DNA of 64,000 nucleotides from Variovorax boronicumulans (GCF_019352895.1 NZ_JAAAFX010000009.1:328764-392763), one strand, 5' to 3'. Shown: positions 47,764 through 56,523, counted from the stretch's first letter. The notes: generated by a model from the letters alone, not told the origin. A program made the numbers and translations.

Positions 47764-48938
47764 GGCTTGTCGCCCGCGCGTGCGCTCAGTTCGGCGTCGA
47801 GCAGCAGCGCGCCGCCCACCACGATGCTTTCGCCGCCCGCGAGGCCTTCGCCGACGTAGCTGGCATCGCTGCCCCGGGTCAGCAGCCGGACCTGGCGGCG
47901 CTGGAATTCGCCGGGCGCGGATTGCACGAAGACGAAGGTGTAGACGCCGCGGTTCACCAGCGCGCCGTTGGGCACCTGCACGCCGCTGCCGCTGTCGGCC
48001 AGCACCGAGGCGCGCACGAACATCTCGGGCAGCAGCCGGCCGCCGGCGTTGTCGAGCTTGGCCCGCACGGTCACGCGGCGGGTGTTGGTGTCGATCGTCT
48101 GGCCGAGCTGCACCACCTTGGCCTTGAACTGCTCGCCCGGATAGGCGTCGCTCTCGACGGTCACTGCGCTGCCGACCTTGATGCGGCCGAGCAGCTTCTC
48201 GGGCAGGTCGATCATCAGCCAAAGCCGGCGCGGGTCGGTGACCACGAACAGCGGCGAGCCGGTCGAGGGGCTGACCTCGAGCGCGGGGCTCGCGGTGCGC
48301 TCCGACACCACGCCGTCGAGCGGGCTGGTCAGGCTGATGCGCTGGCCCTGCATCGGCAGGCCGTGCGGGTTGAGGTTCTTCAGCCGCAGCATCGCGCGCG
48401 CGGTCTCGGCATGCGCCTGGGCCGCGTCGGCCTGGGCCGCCTCGAGGTCCTTGGCCGCGATGGCCTCGTCGGTCGCCAGGTCCTTGGCGCGGGCCAGCAC
48501 CAGCTGCTTGCGCGCCTCGTCGGCATGGGCCTTGTTCAGGTCGGCCTGGGCCGTGCCCACATCGGGCGAGTCGATCTCGGCCAGCACCTGACCGGCCTTG
48601 ACCACGTCGCCGGGCGCGGCCTTGAGCGTGAGGATGCGGCCCGAGATCGCGACGCCGAGGCGCGCGGTCGCGTCCTCGTCATACACTACGCGCGCACTGA
48701 GCGCGTCGGCCAGCGGCACCGGCGTGGCCGGGATCGTGCGCGATTCGATCATCGTCAGTTGCGCGGCGCCGGCAGGGTAGCGCAGGCTGTTGCGGCCTTC
48801 GCCGACTGAGGGCTCCGGCGCGTTCTCGGTGCTGCCGGCCACGGCCGGTGCGGCGCGGTGATCGGCCAGCAGCCATGTGCCCGCCAACGCCGCCGCGGCC
48901 ACCGCCACGGTCCCCCAGAAAGCCTGCTTCCGTTTCAT
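47760..48938 (-). CDS. RND efflux periplasmic adaptor (CzcB/CusB type)
   Basis: A 392-residue membrane fusion protein. The N-terminal helix (residues about 8-25) anchors it, followed by barrel-sandwich and alpha-hairpin domains (GRILTLKAAPGDVVKAGQVL, then Ala-rich hairpin ADEARKQLVLARAKDLA) and beta-barrel (PNGALVNRGVYTFVFV). It bridges pump and outer-membrane channel. It is first in the adaptor-pump-channel operon. A His-rich metal-binding region, present in CzcB, is not seen. Confidence 0.92.
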   Translation of the reverse strand: MKRKQAFWGTVAVAAAALAGTWLLADHRAAPAVAGSTENAPEPSVGEGRNSLRYPAGAAQLTMIESRTIPATPVPLADALSARVVYDEDATARLGVAISGRILTLKAAPGDVVKAGQVLAEIDSPDVGTAQADLNKAHADEARKQLVLARAKDLATDEAIAAKDLEAAQADAAQAHAETARAMLRLKNLNPHGLPMQGQRISLTSPLDGVVSERTASPALEVSPSTGSPLFVVTDPRRLWLMIDLPEKLLGRIKVGSAVTVESDAYPGEQFKAKVVQLGQTIDTNTRRVTVRAKLDNAGGRLLPEMFVRASVLADSGSGVQVPNGALVNRGVYTFVFVQSAPGEFQRRQVRLLTRGSDASYVGEGLAGGESIVVGGALLLDAELSARAGDKP

Positions 48939-49032
48939 GTTCGCTGTTCTTTCAGAAATGTCGAGTGCCCGCGCAGAGGGGCGCGCCACCTCACCGGGAC
49001 GGTGCGTTGGCCTGGCGGACGAGGCTAAAGAG

Positions 49033-49042
49033 GCAAGCTTGC
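49033..49042. promoter_or_regulatory. Palindrome in the efflux/regulator divergent promoter
   Basis: GCAAGCTTGC, a perfect 10-bp palindrome, lies mid-way in the 180-bp region between the efflux operon and the divergent response-regulator gene. It is a reasonable place for regulator binding, but a 10-bp palindrome may also be chance. Confidence 0.25.
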
Positions 49043-49118
49043 AAATACCTATCACGCAGCCGGTCTTTTCGAGGGGGCCGTCGGCCCCGCGCGACGGCCG
49101 CCGCTTCACGGCGCCGCC

Positions 49119-49817
49119 ATGCAGCTGCTGCTGATCGAGGACGACACCACCATCGCGCGCGAGCTGCAGCTGCGCTGGCGCGCGCGCGGCTGGGTGGTGC
49201 GCGCCTGCGGCACGCTCGCGCAGGCGGACCAGGCCGTGGGCGACACCGGCCCCGACCTGGTGGTGCTCGACCTGCAACTGCCCGACGGCGACGGGCTCGA
49301 CTGGCTGCAGCGCTTCCGCCGCCGCGATGCGCAGACGCCGGTGCTGGTGCTGACCGCGCGCGACCAGGTCGCCCATCGCGTCGACGGCCTCAGGCGCGGT
49401 GCCGACGACTACCTGGTCAAGCCCTTCGCGCCCGAGGAACTCGATGCGCGCATGGAGGCGCTGCAGCGCCGCACGCGGGTCGCGCGCCAGGCCGGCGCGC
49501 AGTTCGGGCCGCTGGTGGCGCTGCCGGAGGAGGGCCGCGCCTTCCTCGACGGCCGGCCGCTCGACCTGCTGCCGCGCGAGTTCGAGGTGCTGGGCCTGCT
49601 GATGCGGCGCTCGCCGCGGCTGGTGTCCAAACGGGTGCTGATCGAGGCGCTGACCGAGCGCAACCTCGAGGTCGGCGACAGCGCGATCGAGGTCTATGTC
49701 TCGCGGCTGCGGCGCAAGCTGCAGGGCTCGGGCGTGAGCATCCTCACGGCGCGCGGCTTCGGCTACCGGCTCGCGATGGCCGATGCGGGCGAGCCGGCCG
49801 AGGGCCCGTCGCCATGA
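49119..49817 (+). CDS. OmpR-family response regulator (CzcR/QseB-like)
   Basis: A 232-residue regulator with receiver domain (LLLIEDDTTIARELQ, phospho-acceptor Asp in LVVLDLQLPDGDGL, VKPFAPEELDAR) and a winged-helix output domain ending LTARGFGYRLA. It is divergent from the RND operon and overlaps the kinase start by four bases. It very probably controls the efflux genes in response to metal. Confidence 0.93.
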   Translation: MQLLLIEDDTTIARELQLRWRARGWVVRACGTLAQADQAVGDTGPDLVVLDLQLPDGDGLDWLQRFRRRDAQTPVLVLTARDQVAHRVDGLRRGADDYLVKPFAPEELDARMEALQRRTRVARQAGAQFGPLVALPEEGRAFLDGRPLDLLPREFEVLGLLMRRSPRLVSKRVLIEALTERNLEVGDSAIEVYVSRLRRKLQGSGVSILTARGFGYRLAMADAGEPAEGPSP

Positions 49818-51214
49818 GCAAGCCCTCGCGCGTGCGCCGCCTGCAGAACGAGCTCAACTTCCGGCTCATGCTGCCGGTGCTCGCGATCGTGGCGCTGACC
49901 GGGCTGCTGGGCGCCTTCGCGGCGCAGAAGCTGGTCGACCGCGTGTTCGACCGCTGGCTGCTCGACACCGCGCGCGCGCTGGCCGACCAGGTGCGGGTGG
50001 TCGACGGCAAGCCGGTGATCGAACTCTCGCGCCAGGCCGAGGCGCTGCTCACCTACGACATGGTGGACCGCAGCTACTTCGAGGTCCGGCAGGACGATCG
50101 CCACCTGCTGGGCCAGGTCGGCCTGCCGCTGCACGGCGACCGCGAATCGACCTACAGCATGGGCGCACGCGCCTACGACGCGCGCTTCCACGGCACCGAC
50201 GTGCGCGTGGCCTGGGTGCCGGTGCAGCGGCCCGGTGCCGCGGGCTTGGTGGTGCTGAGCGCCGAGACGCTGGTCAAGCGGCACCGCGCGCAGGGCGACC
50301 TGTTCTGGACCATGGCGCCGATCGGCGTGCTCTTTCTGGTGGCCGTGCTGGTCATCGGCCTGACGGTGCGCCGCACCATCGGGCCGCTCGAGCGCATCGC
50401 GGCGCGCTGGAACGAGCGCTCGCATGCCTCGCTCGACCCGATCCCGGTCGACGACGTGCCGCGCGAACTGATGCCCTTCGCCTCGGCGCTCAACGACCTG
50501 CTGCTGCGCATCCGGACCATGCTGGCGCGCGAGCGCCAGTTCGCCAGCACGGTGGCGCACCAGCTGCGCACGCCGCTCACCGGCCTGCGCCTCGGGCTCG
50601 CGCGGGCGGCCGAGGCGCCGGACACGGCCTCGATGCGCGCGGTGGTGCACGAACTGGGCGCCACCACGCAGCGCACCGCGCGGCTGGTGCAGCAGCTGCT
50701 GTCGATGGGGCGGCTGGACCTTGAGGGCCGCAGCGACCTGGCGCTGGTGCCGGTCGACCTGGGCGCGCTGGCACGCGAGGTCGGCGAGACCTACCTCGAT
50801 GCGGCGCTGGAGAAGCAGATCGAACTCGAGCTGGTGGCGGGCGATGCACCTGTGCTTGTGCGCGGCGAGCCCGACCTGCTGGGCGAGGCGTTGGGCAACC
50901 TGATCGACAACGCGATCCGTTGCACGCCGGCCGGCGGCAGCGTGCTGATCGCGATCGGGCGCTCGCCGCCCTCGCTCGGCGTGGCCGACTCGGGGCCGGG
51001 CGTGCCGGCGGAACAGCGCGCGGCGATGTTCGAGCGCTTCGTGCGCGGCCCGGAGCCGAGCGGGGAGGGCACGGGCCTGGGGCTGGCCATCGTGCGCGAG
51101 ATCGCCGTGCTGCACGGGGCCGAGGTGCAGCTGGGCGACAGCGAGGCGGGCGGGGCGAGCGTGACGATCAGCTTCCCGGCGATCGATGCGGTGGACCCGC
51201 TGTGCGTTCCATGA
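49814..51214 (+). CDS. Sensor histidine kinase, partner of the OmpR-type regulator
   Basis: A 466-residue kinase with two membrane helices (about residues 17-38 and 163-186) around a periplasmic sensor domain of about 125 residues, a HAMP region, HisKA with TVAHQLRTPLTGLRL, and HATPase with NLIDNAIRCTP, VADSGPGVP and GTGLGLAIV. The domain order is that of QseC/CzcS/TctE-type kinases. Signal likely a metal ion, by context only. Confidence 0.92.
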   Translation: MSKPSRVRRLQNELNFRLMLPVLAIVALTGLLGAFAAQKLVDRVFDRWLLDTARALADQVRVVDGKPVIELSRQAEALLTYDMVDRSYFEVRQDDRHLLGQVGLPLHGDRESTYSMGARAYDARFHGTDVRVAWVPVQRPGAAGLVVLSAETLVKRHRAQGDLFWTMAPIGVLFLVAVLVIGLTVRRTIGPLERIAARWNERSHASLDPIPVDDVPRELMPFASALNDLLLRIRTMLARERQFASTVAHQLRTPLTGLRLGLARAAEAPDTASMRAVVHELGATTQRTARLVQQLLSMGRLDLEGRSDLALVPVDLGALAREVGETYLDAALEKQIELELVAGDAPVLVRGEPDLLGEALGNLIDNAIRCTPAGGSVLIAIGRSPPSLGVADSGPGVPAEQRAAMFERFVRGPEPSGEGTGLGLAIVREIAVLHGAEVQLGDSEAGGASVTISFPAIDAVDPLCVP

Positions 51215-51321
51215 CCGGCTGAGGCGGCGGGCGGATCGCGTCAGGCCATGTCGGTCCCCACCGACGGCGACTGCGGTCATGGGCTGGCGCGCGGCCCCGG
51301 TCAGCCTCGTAGAACGAAGGC

Positions 51322-51546
51322 ATGAATAAGGAACCCACCATGGCCACCAGTCCTGACCTCCCGCCGCCCATCACGCCCGATGTGCCCGACACGCCCGAAC
51401 CTGCGGACCTGCCGGTCGAGCCCGATCAAGGCAGCGTCACCCGCTTCCCGTTCCGCCTGTCGCTGCACCTGCAGGCGCACCGCCAGTTCATGAGCGCAGC
51501 CTGCTTCCGCTGGACGCTGGGCCGCACGCGCGCCTGGATCCTCTGA
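51322..51546 (+). CDS. Small Pro-rich hypothetical protein
   Basis: A 74-codon frame from ATG 51322 (or ATG 51340). The first half is PPPITPDVPDTPEPADLPVE, a Pro/Asp-rich repeat known from many short proteins in Comamonadaceae. The second half (RFPFRLSLHLQAHRQFMSAA) is basic and hydrophobic and does not fit the pattern. The ribosome site before 51340 (AAGGAACC) is good. The mixed composition may reflect a frameshift or replaced C-terminus. Weakly supported. Confidence 0.35.
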   Translation: MNKEPTMATSPDLPPPITPDVPDTPEPADLPVEPDQGSVTRFPFRLSLHLQAHRQFMSAACFRWTLGRTRAWIL

Positions 51547-51586
51547 GGCGCCGCTCAACCGTCGATTGCCGCGCTAAGCTTGCGGC

Positions 51587-52687
51587 ATGGACGAATTCGA
51601 TTGCGCCGTGATCGGCGCGGGTGTGGTGGGGCTGGCCGTCGCGCGGGCCTTGGCGTTGGCGGGCCGCGAGGTCATCGTGCTGGAGGCCGAGGGCGCCATC
51701 GGCACCGGCACCAGTTCGCGCAACAGCGAGGTGATCCACGCCGGCATCTACTATCCCCAAGGCTCGTTGAAGGCCCGGCTCTGCGTCGAGGGCAAAGAGG
51801 CGCTGTATGCCTACGCGGCCGAACGCGGCGTGCCGCACCGGCGTTGCGGCAAGCTGATCGTGGCGACCTCGCAAGCGCAGGTCGGAGCGCTCGAGACCAT
51901 CATCGCCAAGGGCCGCGCCAACGGCGTCGACGATCTGGTCATGCTCACACGCGACGAAGCGCGCGCGCTCGAACCGGCGCTCGAATGCCTGGCGGCGGTG
52001 CATTCGCCCAGCACCGGCATCGTCGACAGCCATGCGCTGATGCTGAGCCTGCAGGGCGACCTGGAGAACGCCGGCGGCGTGGTGGCGCTCAAGTCGGCCG
52101 TGCGCCATGCGGACTGCACGCCGGACGGCATCGTGCTGCGCACCGATGACGGCACTGTGCTGCGCTGCGCCAGCGTGGTCAATGCCGCGGGCCTGTCCGC
52201 ACCCGGCCTGGCGCGCGGCTTTGCCGGCCTGCCGGCCGAGACCGTGCCGGGCGCCTGGTTCGCCAAGGGCAACTACTTCACGCTGGCCGGTCGGGCACCG
52301 TTCGGCCGGCTGATCTATCCCGTGCCCGAGGCCGCGGGGCTGGGCGTGCACCTGACGCTGGATCTGGGTGGCCAGGCCAAGTTCGGTCCCGACGTGCAAT
52401 GGGTGGATTCGGCCGAGGACCTGGTGGTCGACGCGCGGCGCGGCGATGCCTTCTATGCCGAGGTGCGGCGCTACTGGCCGGCCTTACCCGACGGCGCGCT
52501 GATCCCCGGCTATGCGGGCATCCGGCCCAAGATCTCGGGCCCGGGCGAGGCCGCACGCGACTTCGTGATCGACGGGCCGCAGCGGCACGGCGTGCCCGGC
52601 CTGGTCAACCTGTTCGGCATCGAGTCGCCCGGGCTGACGAGCAGCTTAGCCATCGGACGACATGTGGTTGAACTGCTGGCGCAATGA
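51587..52687 (+). CDS. FAD-dependent oxidoreductase (L-2-hydroxyglutarate dehydrogenase-like)
   Basis: A 366-residue DAO-superfamily flavoenzyme. FAD-binding dinucleotide motif VIGAGVVGLAVARALALAG at the N-terminus, the SSRNSEVIHAGIYYPQGSLK motif shared with L-2-hydroxyglutarate oxidases (LhgO), GIVDSHALMLSLQGD, and a C-terminal FAD motif GLTSSLAIGRHV. Substrate is probably an L-2-hydroxy acid. No operon partners. Substrate could differ; only the family is secure. Confidence 0.85.
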   Translation: MDEFDCAVIGAGVVGLAVARALALAGREVIVLEAEGAIGTGTSSRNSEVIHAGIYYPQGSLKARLCVEGKEALYAYAAERGVPHRRCGKLIVATSQAQVGALETIIAKGRANGVDDLVMLTRDEARALEPALECLAAVHSPSTGIVDSHALMLSLQGDLENAGGVVALKSAVRHADCTPDGIVLRTDDGTVLRCASVVNAAGLSAPGLARGFAGLPAETVPGAWFAKGNYFTLAGRAPFGRLIYPVPEAAGLGVHLTLDLGGQAKFGPDVQWVDSAEDLVVDARRGDAFYAEVRRYWPALPDGALIPGYAGIRPKISGPGEAARDFVIDGPQRHGVPGLVNLFGIESPGLTSSLAIGRHVVELLAQ

Positions 52688-52778
52688 TCGTCAACCTGTA
52701 CCATGGAATGCCGCGCTGTTTGCCGGCATCCAGTCGCCGGCACCGTTGCCGGTAGTCCACCCACGGAGGAAGATTTCA

Positions 52779-53087
52779 ATGAGTGCATCCAACAACCTCG
52801 AAGCCGCAGCCAACGCCGTCGTCGAAGACATCGCCAACGACGTCAAGGGCGTGCTGGGTGGCAAGGACCTCGAGTCGAATCCGCAGATCAAGGCGCTGCG
52901 CCAACGGGTCGAGGCCAAGCTGGCCATCGCCCGTGAGCTGGCATCCGAGAAGAGCAAGATCGCCGCCAAGAAGGCCAAGGACGCCGCCAGCACCGCCAAT
53001 GCCTATGCCCACGACGAACCCTGGCAGATCGCCGCTGGCGCGCTGGCCGTGGGTGTTCTGGTGGGCCTGCTGCTGGGCCGTCGCTGA
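52779..53087 (+). CDS. DUF883 family protein (YqjD/ElaB-like)
   Basis: A 102-residue protein with a long amphipathic helix (residues about 1-70, Ala/Lys/Glu-rich) and one C-terminal membrane helix (AAGALAVGVLVGLLLGRR). This is the tail-anchored architecture of E. coli YqjD, a ribosome-binding stationary-phase protein of the inner membrane. A strong GGAGGAAG site precedes the ATG. The YqjE-like gene follows 54 bp downstream, as in the enteric yqjCDEK cluster. Confidence 0.9.
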   Translation: MSASNNLEAAANAVVEDIANDVKGVLGGKDLESNPQIKALRQRVEAKLAIARELASEKSKIAAKKAKDAASTANAYAHDEPWQIAAGALAVGVLVGLLLGRR

Positions 53088-53141
53088 GCGCATCCGCGCA
53101 TCTGAGTGCCGCGCCGTCGCGCGCGTGACCGGGAGGATCGA

Positions 53142-53852
53142 ATGAACAAGTTGCTGTCCCTGCTGGGACTGGATGCGCGCATCCGCCGCGTCAAGATCGC
53201 TGCGGGCGAAAGTGCGATGGCGATCGAGGACCGGACCCAGCTCCTGCGCATGGCGTGGGACGACGAGAAGGACCGGCTGCAGCGCATGCTGCTGCTGATC
53301 ATCGCGGTGCTGGGCCTGACCACGGTCGCGGTGGCCCTGCTCTCGGTGGCCGTGGTGGTGCACTTCTGGGACACGCCGCACCGCGCCACCGCCGCCTGGT
53401 CGGTGGCCGGCGTCTGGATCGCCCTGTGGGCCGTGTCGCTGATCGGCCTGCTCTCGACGCTGCGTGGTGCCAGCGGTGCCTTCGCGCCGAGCCGCCAGGA
53501 ATTCGAACGCGACTGGGCCTGGGTGCAGGACCGTCTGGGCATCGGCAACCAGGGCCAGCCCGAAGGCACGCCGCGCCCGACGCGCCCGGCCACGCGGGAA
53601 GAACTGCTGGCCCGCATCGCCCGCCAGCGCCAGCGCATCGCGGTGCTGCAGGCCGCGAGCGCGGATGCGGCCACGGCCCAGGCGGCACCGCCGCCGCCCG
53701 ACGAAACCCCCAGCGAGACCGCGCTGCGCCTGCTGCGTGCCCATCCCGTGGCTGCGGGCGTCGCGGCCGCCGCCGTGGTGGCAGTGGTCAAGCCGCGCAG
53801 GCTGCTGCGCTGGGCCGCCTTCGTGGCCCCGGTGCTCTGGCGGATGCGCTGA
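53142..53852 (+). CDS. YqjE-like (phage holin family) protein with a YqjK-like C-terminus
   Basis: A 236-residue membrane protein. Residues about 1-120 correspond to YqjE: an amphipathic part, then two membrane helices (MLLLIIAVLGLTTVAVALL and VAGVWIALWAVSLIGLL). After a Pro/Ala-rich linker, residues about 195-236 (AHPVAAGVAAAAVVAVVKPR, RRLLRWAAF) resemble the separate YqjK protein. So two neighbouring genes of other bacteria appear joined. GGGAGG precedes the ATG. Its stop abuts the convergent pyrD stop with no gap. Confidence 0.82.
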   Translation: MNKLLSLLGLDARIRRVKIAAGESAMAIEDRTQLLRMAWDDEKDRLQRMLLLIIAVLGLTTVAVALLSVAVVVHFWDTPHRATAAWSVAGVWIALWAVSLIGLLSTLRGASGAFAPSRQEFERDWAWVQDRLGIGNQGQPEGTPRPTRPATREELLARIARQRQRIAVLQAASADAATAQAAPPPPDETPSETALRLLRAHPVAAGVAAAAVVAVVKPRRLLRWAAFVAPVLWRMR

Positions 53853-54923
53853 TCAGGCGGCGCGGGACCGCAGGGCCTGCGCCACTTCGCGGACCAGCGC
53901 CGGTCCGCGGTAGATCAGGCCGGTGTAGACCTGCACCACATCGGCGCCGGCCGCCAGCTTGGCCTGTGCATCGGCGCCACTCAGGATGCCGCCCACCCCG
54001 ATGATCGGATAACCCGTGCCCAGCGCGGCGCGCAACTGGGCGATCACGCGGTTGCTGGCCTCGCGCACCGGCGCGCCCGACAGGCCGCCGGCTTCCTCCG
54101 CATGCGGCAGGCCCGCCACCGCCGCGCGCGACAGCGTGGTGTTGCTGGCGATCACGCCGTCCACGCCATGGCGCTTCAGTGTCGCGGCGATCACCGTGAC
54201 CTGCGCATCGTCGAGATCGGGTGCGATCTTGAGGAACATGGGCACCTGGCGACCATGCTGCTGCACCAGTTCGGCGCGGCGCGCCACCAGCGCACCCAGC
54301 AGCGCATCGAGTGCCTCGTCGCTCTGCAGCGAGCGCAGGTTCGCGGTGTTGGGGCTGGAGATGTTGATCGTCACGTAGTCGGCGTGCGGGTAGACGCCCG
54401 CCAGGCCGATCAGGTAGTCGTCGGTGGCACGCTCGATGGGCGTGGCGGCGTTCTTGCCGATGTTCAGGCCCAGCAGCATCGGCGCGGCCTTGGCGCCATC
54501 CTTGCGGAAGCGTGCGCGCTGCACGTTGGCCAGGAACACGTCCAGCCCGTCGTTGTTGAAGCCCAGCCGGTTGATCAGCGCGTCACGCTGGGGCAGGCGG
54601 AACATGCGCGGCTTGGGGTTGCCCGGCTGCGGCTTGGGCGTGACGGTGCCGACCTCGACGAAGCCGAAGCCCATGGCCGAGAAGGCATCGATGCAGCGCG
54701 CGTTCTTGTCGAGTCCCGCGGCCAGCCCCACGCGGTTGGGAAAGCGCAGGCCGGCCAGCGTGACCGGATCGTCCACCCGCCGGGAGGCATAGGCGCAGGC
54801 CAGCGGCGTGTTCTGGGTGCGGGCCAGGCTGCCGAGCGTCAGCTCGTGGGCGTGTTCCGGGTCGAGGCCGAAGAGGACGGGGCGGGCGAGTCCGTAAAGG
54901 GACGAAAGCAGCGGCAGGGGCAT
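53853..54923 (-). CDS. pyrD: Dihydroorotate dehydrogenase (quinone), class 2
   Basis: A 356-residue membrane-associated flavoenzyme of pyrimidine synthesis. The N-terminal membrane-binding helix (LLSSLYGLARPVLFGLDPEHAH), the FMN-site AAGLDKNARCIDAF, the catalytic Ser region VTINISSPNTANLR and GVGGILSGADAQAKLAAGAD are all present, defining class 2. ATG 54923 gives the normal length. It is divergent from rpiA. Confidence 0.96.
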   Translation of the reverse strand: MPLPLLSSLYGLARPVLFGLDPEHAHELTLGSLARTQNTPLACAYASRRVDDPVTLAGLRFPNRVGLAAGLDKNARCIDAFSAMGFGFVEVGTVTPKPQPGNPKPRMFRLPQRDALINRLGFNNDGLDVFLANVQRARFRKDGAKAAPMLLGLNIGKNAATPIERATDDYLIGLAGVYPHADYVTINISSPNTANLRSLQSDEALDALLGALVARRAELVQQHGRQVPMFLKIAPDLDDAQVTVIAATLKRHGVDGVIASNTTLSRAAVAGLPHAEEAGGLSGAPVREASNRVIAQLRAALGTGYPIIGVGGILSGADAQAKLAAGADVVQVYTGLIYRGPALVREVAQALRSRAA

Positions 54924-54963
54924 TGGATAATTCTCGGCTTCGTTAGCTCCAGGATTGTCCCCG

Positions 54964-55653
54964 ATGACCGCACCCTCTTTGACCCAGGATGAACTCAAGG
55001 CCCAGGTGGCCCGCGCCGCGCTCGACTATGTGGTGGAGGGCGAGATCGTCGGTGTCGGCACCGGCTCGACCGTCAACAAGTTCATCGAGGCGCTGGCCAC
55101 GGTCAAGGACCGGATCCGCGGCGCCGTGTCGAGCTCGGTCGCCTCGACCGAACGCCTGCGCGCGCTGGGCATCGAGGTGTTCGACAGCAATGCGGTGGAG
55201 GAGCTGTCGGTCTACATCGACGGCGCCGACGAGATCGACGGCCGCGGCTTCATGATCAAGGGCGGCGGCGCCGCGCTCACGCGCGAGAAGATCATCGCGG
55301 CCCAGTCGCGCTCCTTCGTCTGCATCGCCGACGCTTCCAAGCGCGTGCACGTGCTGGGCGGCTTTCCGCTGCCGGTCGAGGTGGTGCCGATGGCCGCGCG
55401 CCGGATCATGCGGCAGTTCGAGCGCCTGGGTGGCGTGGCGCAGGTGCGCGAGAAGGACGGTGTGGCGCTGGTGACCGATAACGGGCAGCACATCGTCGAC
55501 GTGAGCGGCCTGAAGATCACCGACCCGCTGGGTTTCGAGACTGAAGTGAGCCAGTGGCCCGGCGTGGTGACCGTCGGCGTGTTCGCCTACCAGCGCGCCA
55601 ACGTGTGCCTGCTGGGCACGCCCGCGGGCGTGGAGACGCTGCGCTACGACTAG
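54964..55653 (+). CDS. rpiA: Ribose-5-phosphate isomerase A
   Basis: A 229-residue isomerase interconverting ribose-5-P and ribulose-5-P. The phosphate-binding GVGTGSTVNKFIEAL, the catalytic DGADEID and KGGGAALTREKI motifs are intact. ATG 54964 is preferred over TTG 54955. The TAG stop lies within the left terminus (CTAG) of a 170-bp inverted-repeat element. Confidence 0.96.
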   Translation: MTAPSLTQDELKAQVARAALDYVVEGEIVGVGTGSTVNKFIEALATVKDRIRGAVSSSVASTERLRALGIEVFDSNAVEELSVYIDGADEIDGRGFMIKGGGAALTREKIIAAQSRSFVCIADASKRVHVLGGFPLPVEVVPMAARRIMRQFERLGGVAQVREKDGVALVTDNGQHIVDVSGLKITDPLGFETEVSQWPGVVTVGVFAYQRANVCLLGTPAGVETLRYD

Positions 55654-55819
55654 GGCCTGGTCACACTATTTCCGGGGATCGCGTTGGAGGAACAAGGGGC
55701 TGGGTGCAAGGCGCCCGCGCGCAGCAAGGCTGAAGCCTTGCAAGCGCGGGCAACGCCGCAGACGGCCCCTTGTTTCTCCAACCCTTCGCGACCCCGGAAA
55801 TAGTGTGAACAGGCCCTAG
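55650..55819. mobile_element. 170-bp inverted-repeat element (MITE-like) between rpiA and a convergent gene
   Basis: Two arms of about 80 bp are imperfect reverse complements. The outer 28 bases start CTAGGGCCTG and continue nTCACACTATTTCCGGGG, with only one mismatch between arms; inside, TTGGAG-AACAAGGGGC pairs again, and the centre is the hairpin AAGGCTGAAGCCTT. No protein is encoded. Its termini CTAG and CTAG supply the TAG stop codons of both flanking genes. It may be a miniature transposable element or a large dispersed palindrome acting as a bidirectional terminator. Confidence 0.75.
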
Positions 55820-56442
55820 AAACGGATGCCGGCCGGGTTCGACGGCGTCGGGCCTGCCGCGGGCGGAACCGGCGCCGGCGGTGCCACCTGCGCCGCGGGC
55901 GGCGCGCTCACCGGCGCCGGGCGCTGCGCCACCATGGGCTGGGGCGGCGCATTGCGGTAGCCGGCGGGTAGGCGGATGCTCTTCGGGTAGCCGGCGGCAT
56001 CCAGGTATTGCGACCATTCGCCGTCGGAGAAGCCCTTGAGTTGTTGCGAGCCGATGGTGAGCAGCGGCAGCGAGCCCTGCGAGCTCAGGCGCTGCAGCGC
56101 TTCGACATCCTCGTTGGTCTTGACCTGCCGTTCGGCAAAGGGCACGCCGCGTGTCGTGAGCAGCGAGCGGCCGGTGTCGCAGGGCGCGCAGTTGTCGCCG
56201 GTGTAGAGCGTGACCGGATAGCGCTGCACCACCTGCTGCAGCTCGTAGGGCAGGGCCGCCGAACCGCCGTCGTTGGACGCCGTCCCCGTGCGCGGTGCAG
56301 CGGGGCGGGCATCGGCGGCCGGCGGCTGATCGGAGAAGCTGACCTTGCCGTTCGCGTCCACATGGCGGTAGACCTGCTGGGCCGATGCCGCGACGGCGGC
56401 GAAGGCCAGCAGCAGAAGGGAGAGGCGCGCTGTGCGATGCAT
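55816..56442 (-). CDS. Exported glutaredoxin-like protein with DUF4124 region
   Basis: A 208-residue protein: signal peptide (LSLLLLAFAAVAASAQ, cleavage about residue 22), a DUF4124 motif (VYRHVDANGKVSFSDQPP), then a glutaredoxin/thioredoxin fold from about residue 75 with the redox pair CAPC (YTGDNCAPCDTGRSLL), cis-Pro region SLPLLTIGSQ, and a long Pro/Ala-rich tail. Probably a periplasmic thiol-disulfide protein. The stop codon is formed by the end of the inverted-repeat element. ATG 56442 starts the signal peptide properly. Confidence 0.83.
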   Translation of the reverse strand: MHRTARLSLLLLAFAAVAASAQQVYRHVDANGKVSFSDQPPAADARPAAPRTGTASNDGGSAALPYELQQVVQRYPVTLYTGDNCAPCDTGRSLLTTRGVPFAERQVKTNEDVEALQRLSSQGSLPLLTIGSQQLKGFSDGEWSQYLDAAGYPKSIRLPAGYRNAPPQPMVAQRPAPVSAPPAAQVAPPAPVPPAAGPTPSNPAGIRF

Positions 56443-56523
56443 GAGGGAGGCTCCGGGCTCGAGGATCGAAAGCCGGAGTATCTCAGGCCGCGCGCCGCCT
56501 GCCATCCCCTGCCGTCCTGTGCG

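Noticed and set aside
44476..47859. 1127-codon frame antisense to the RND efflux operon
   Set aside because: Composition is Gln/His/Arg/Asp-rich with no motifs; it exists only because of codon bias in the pump gene.
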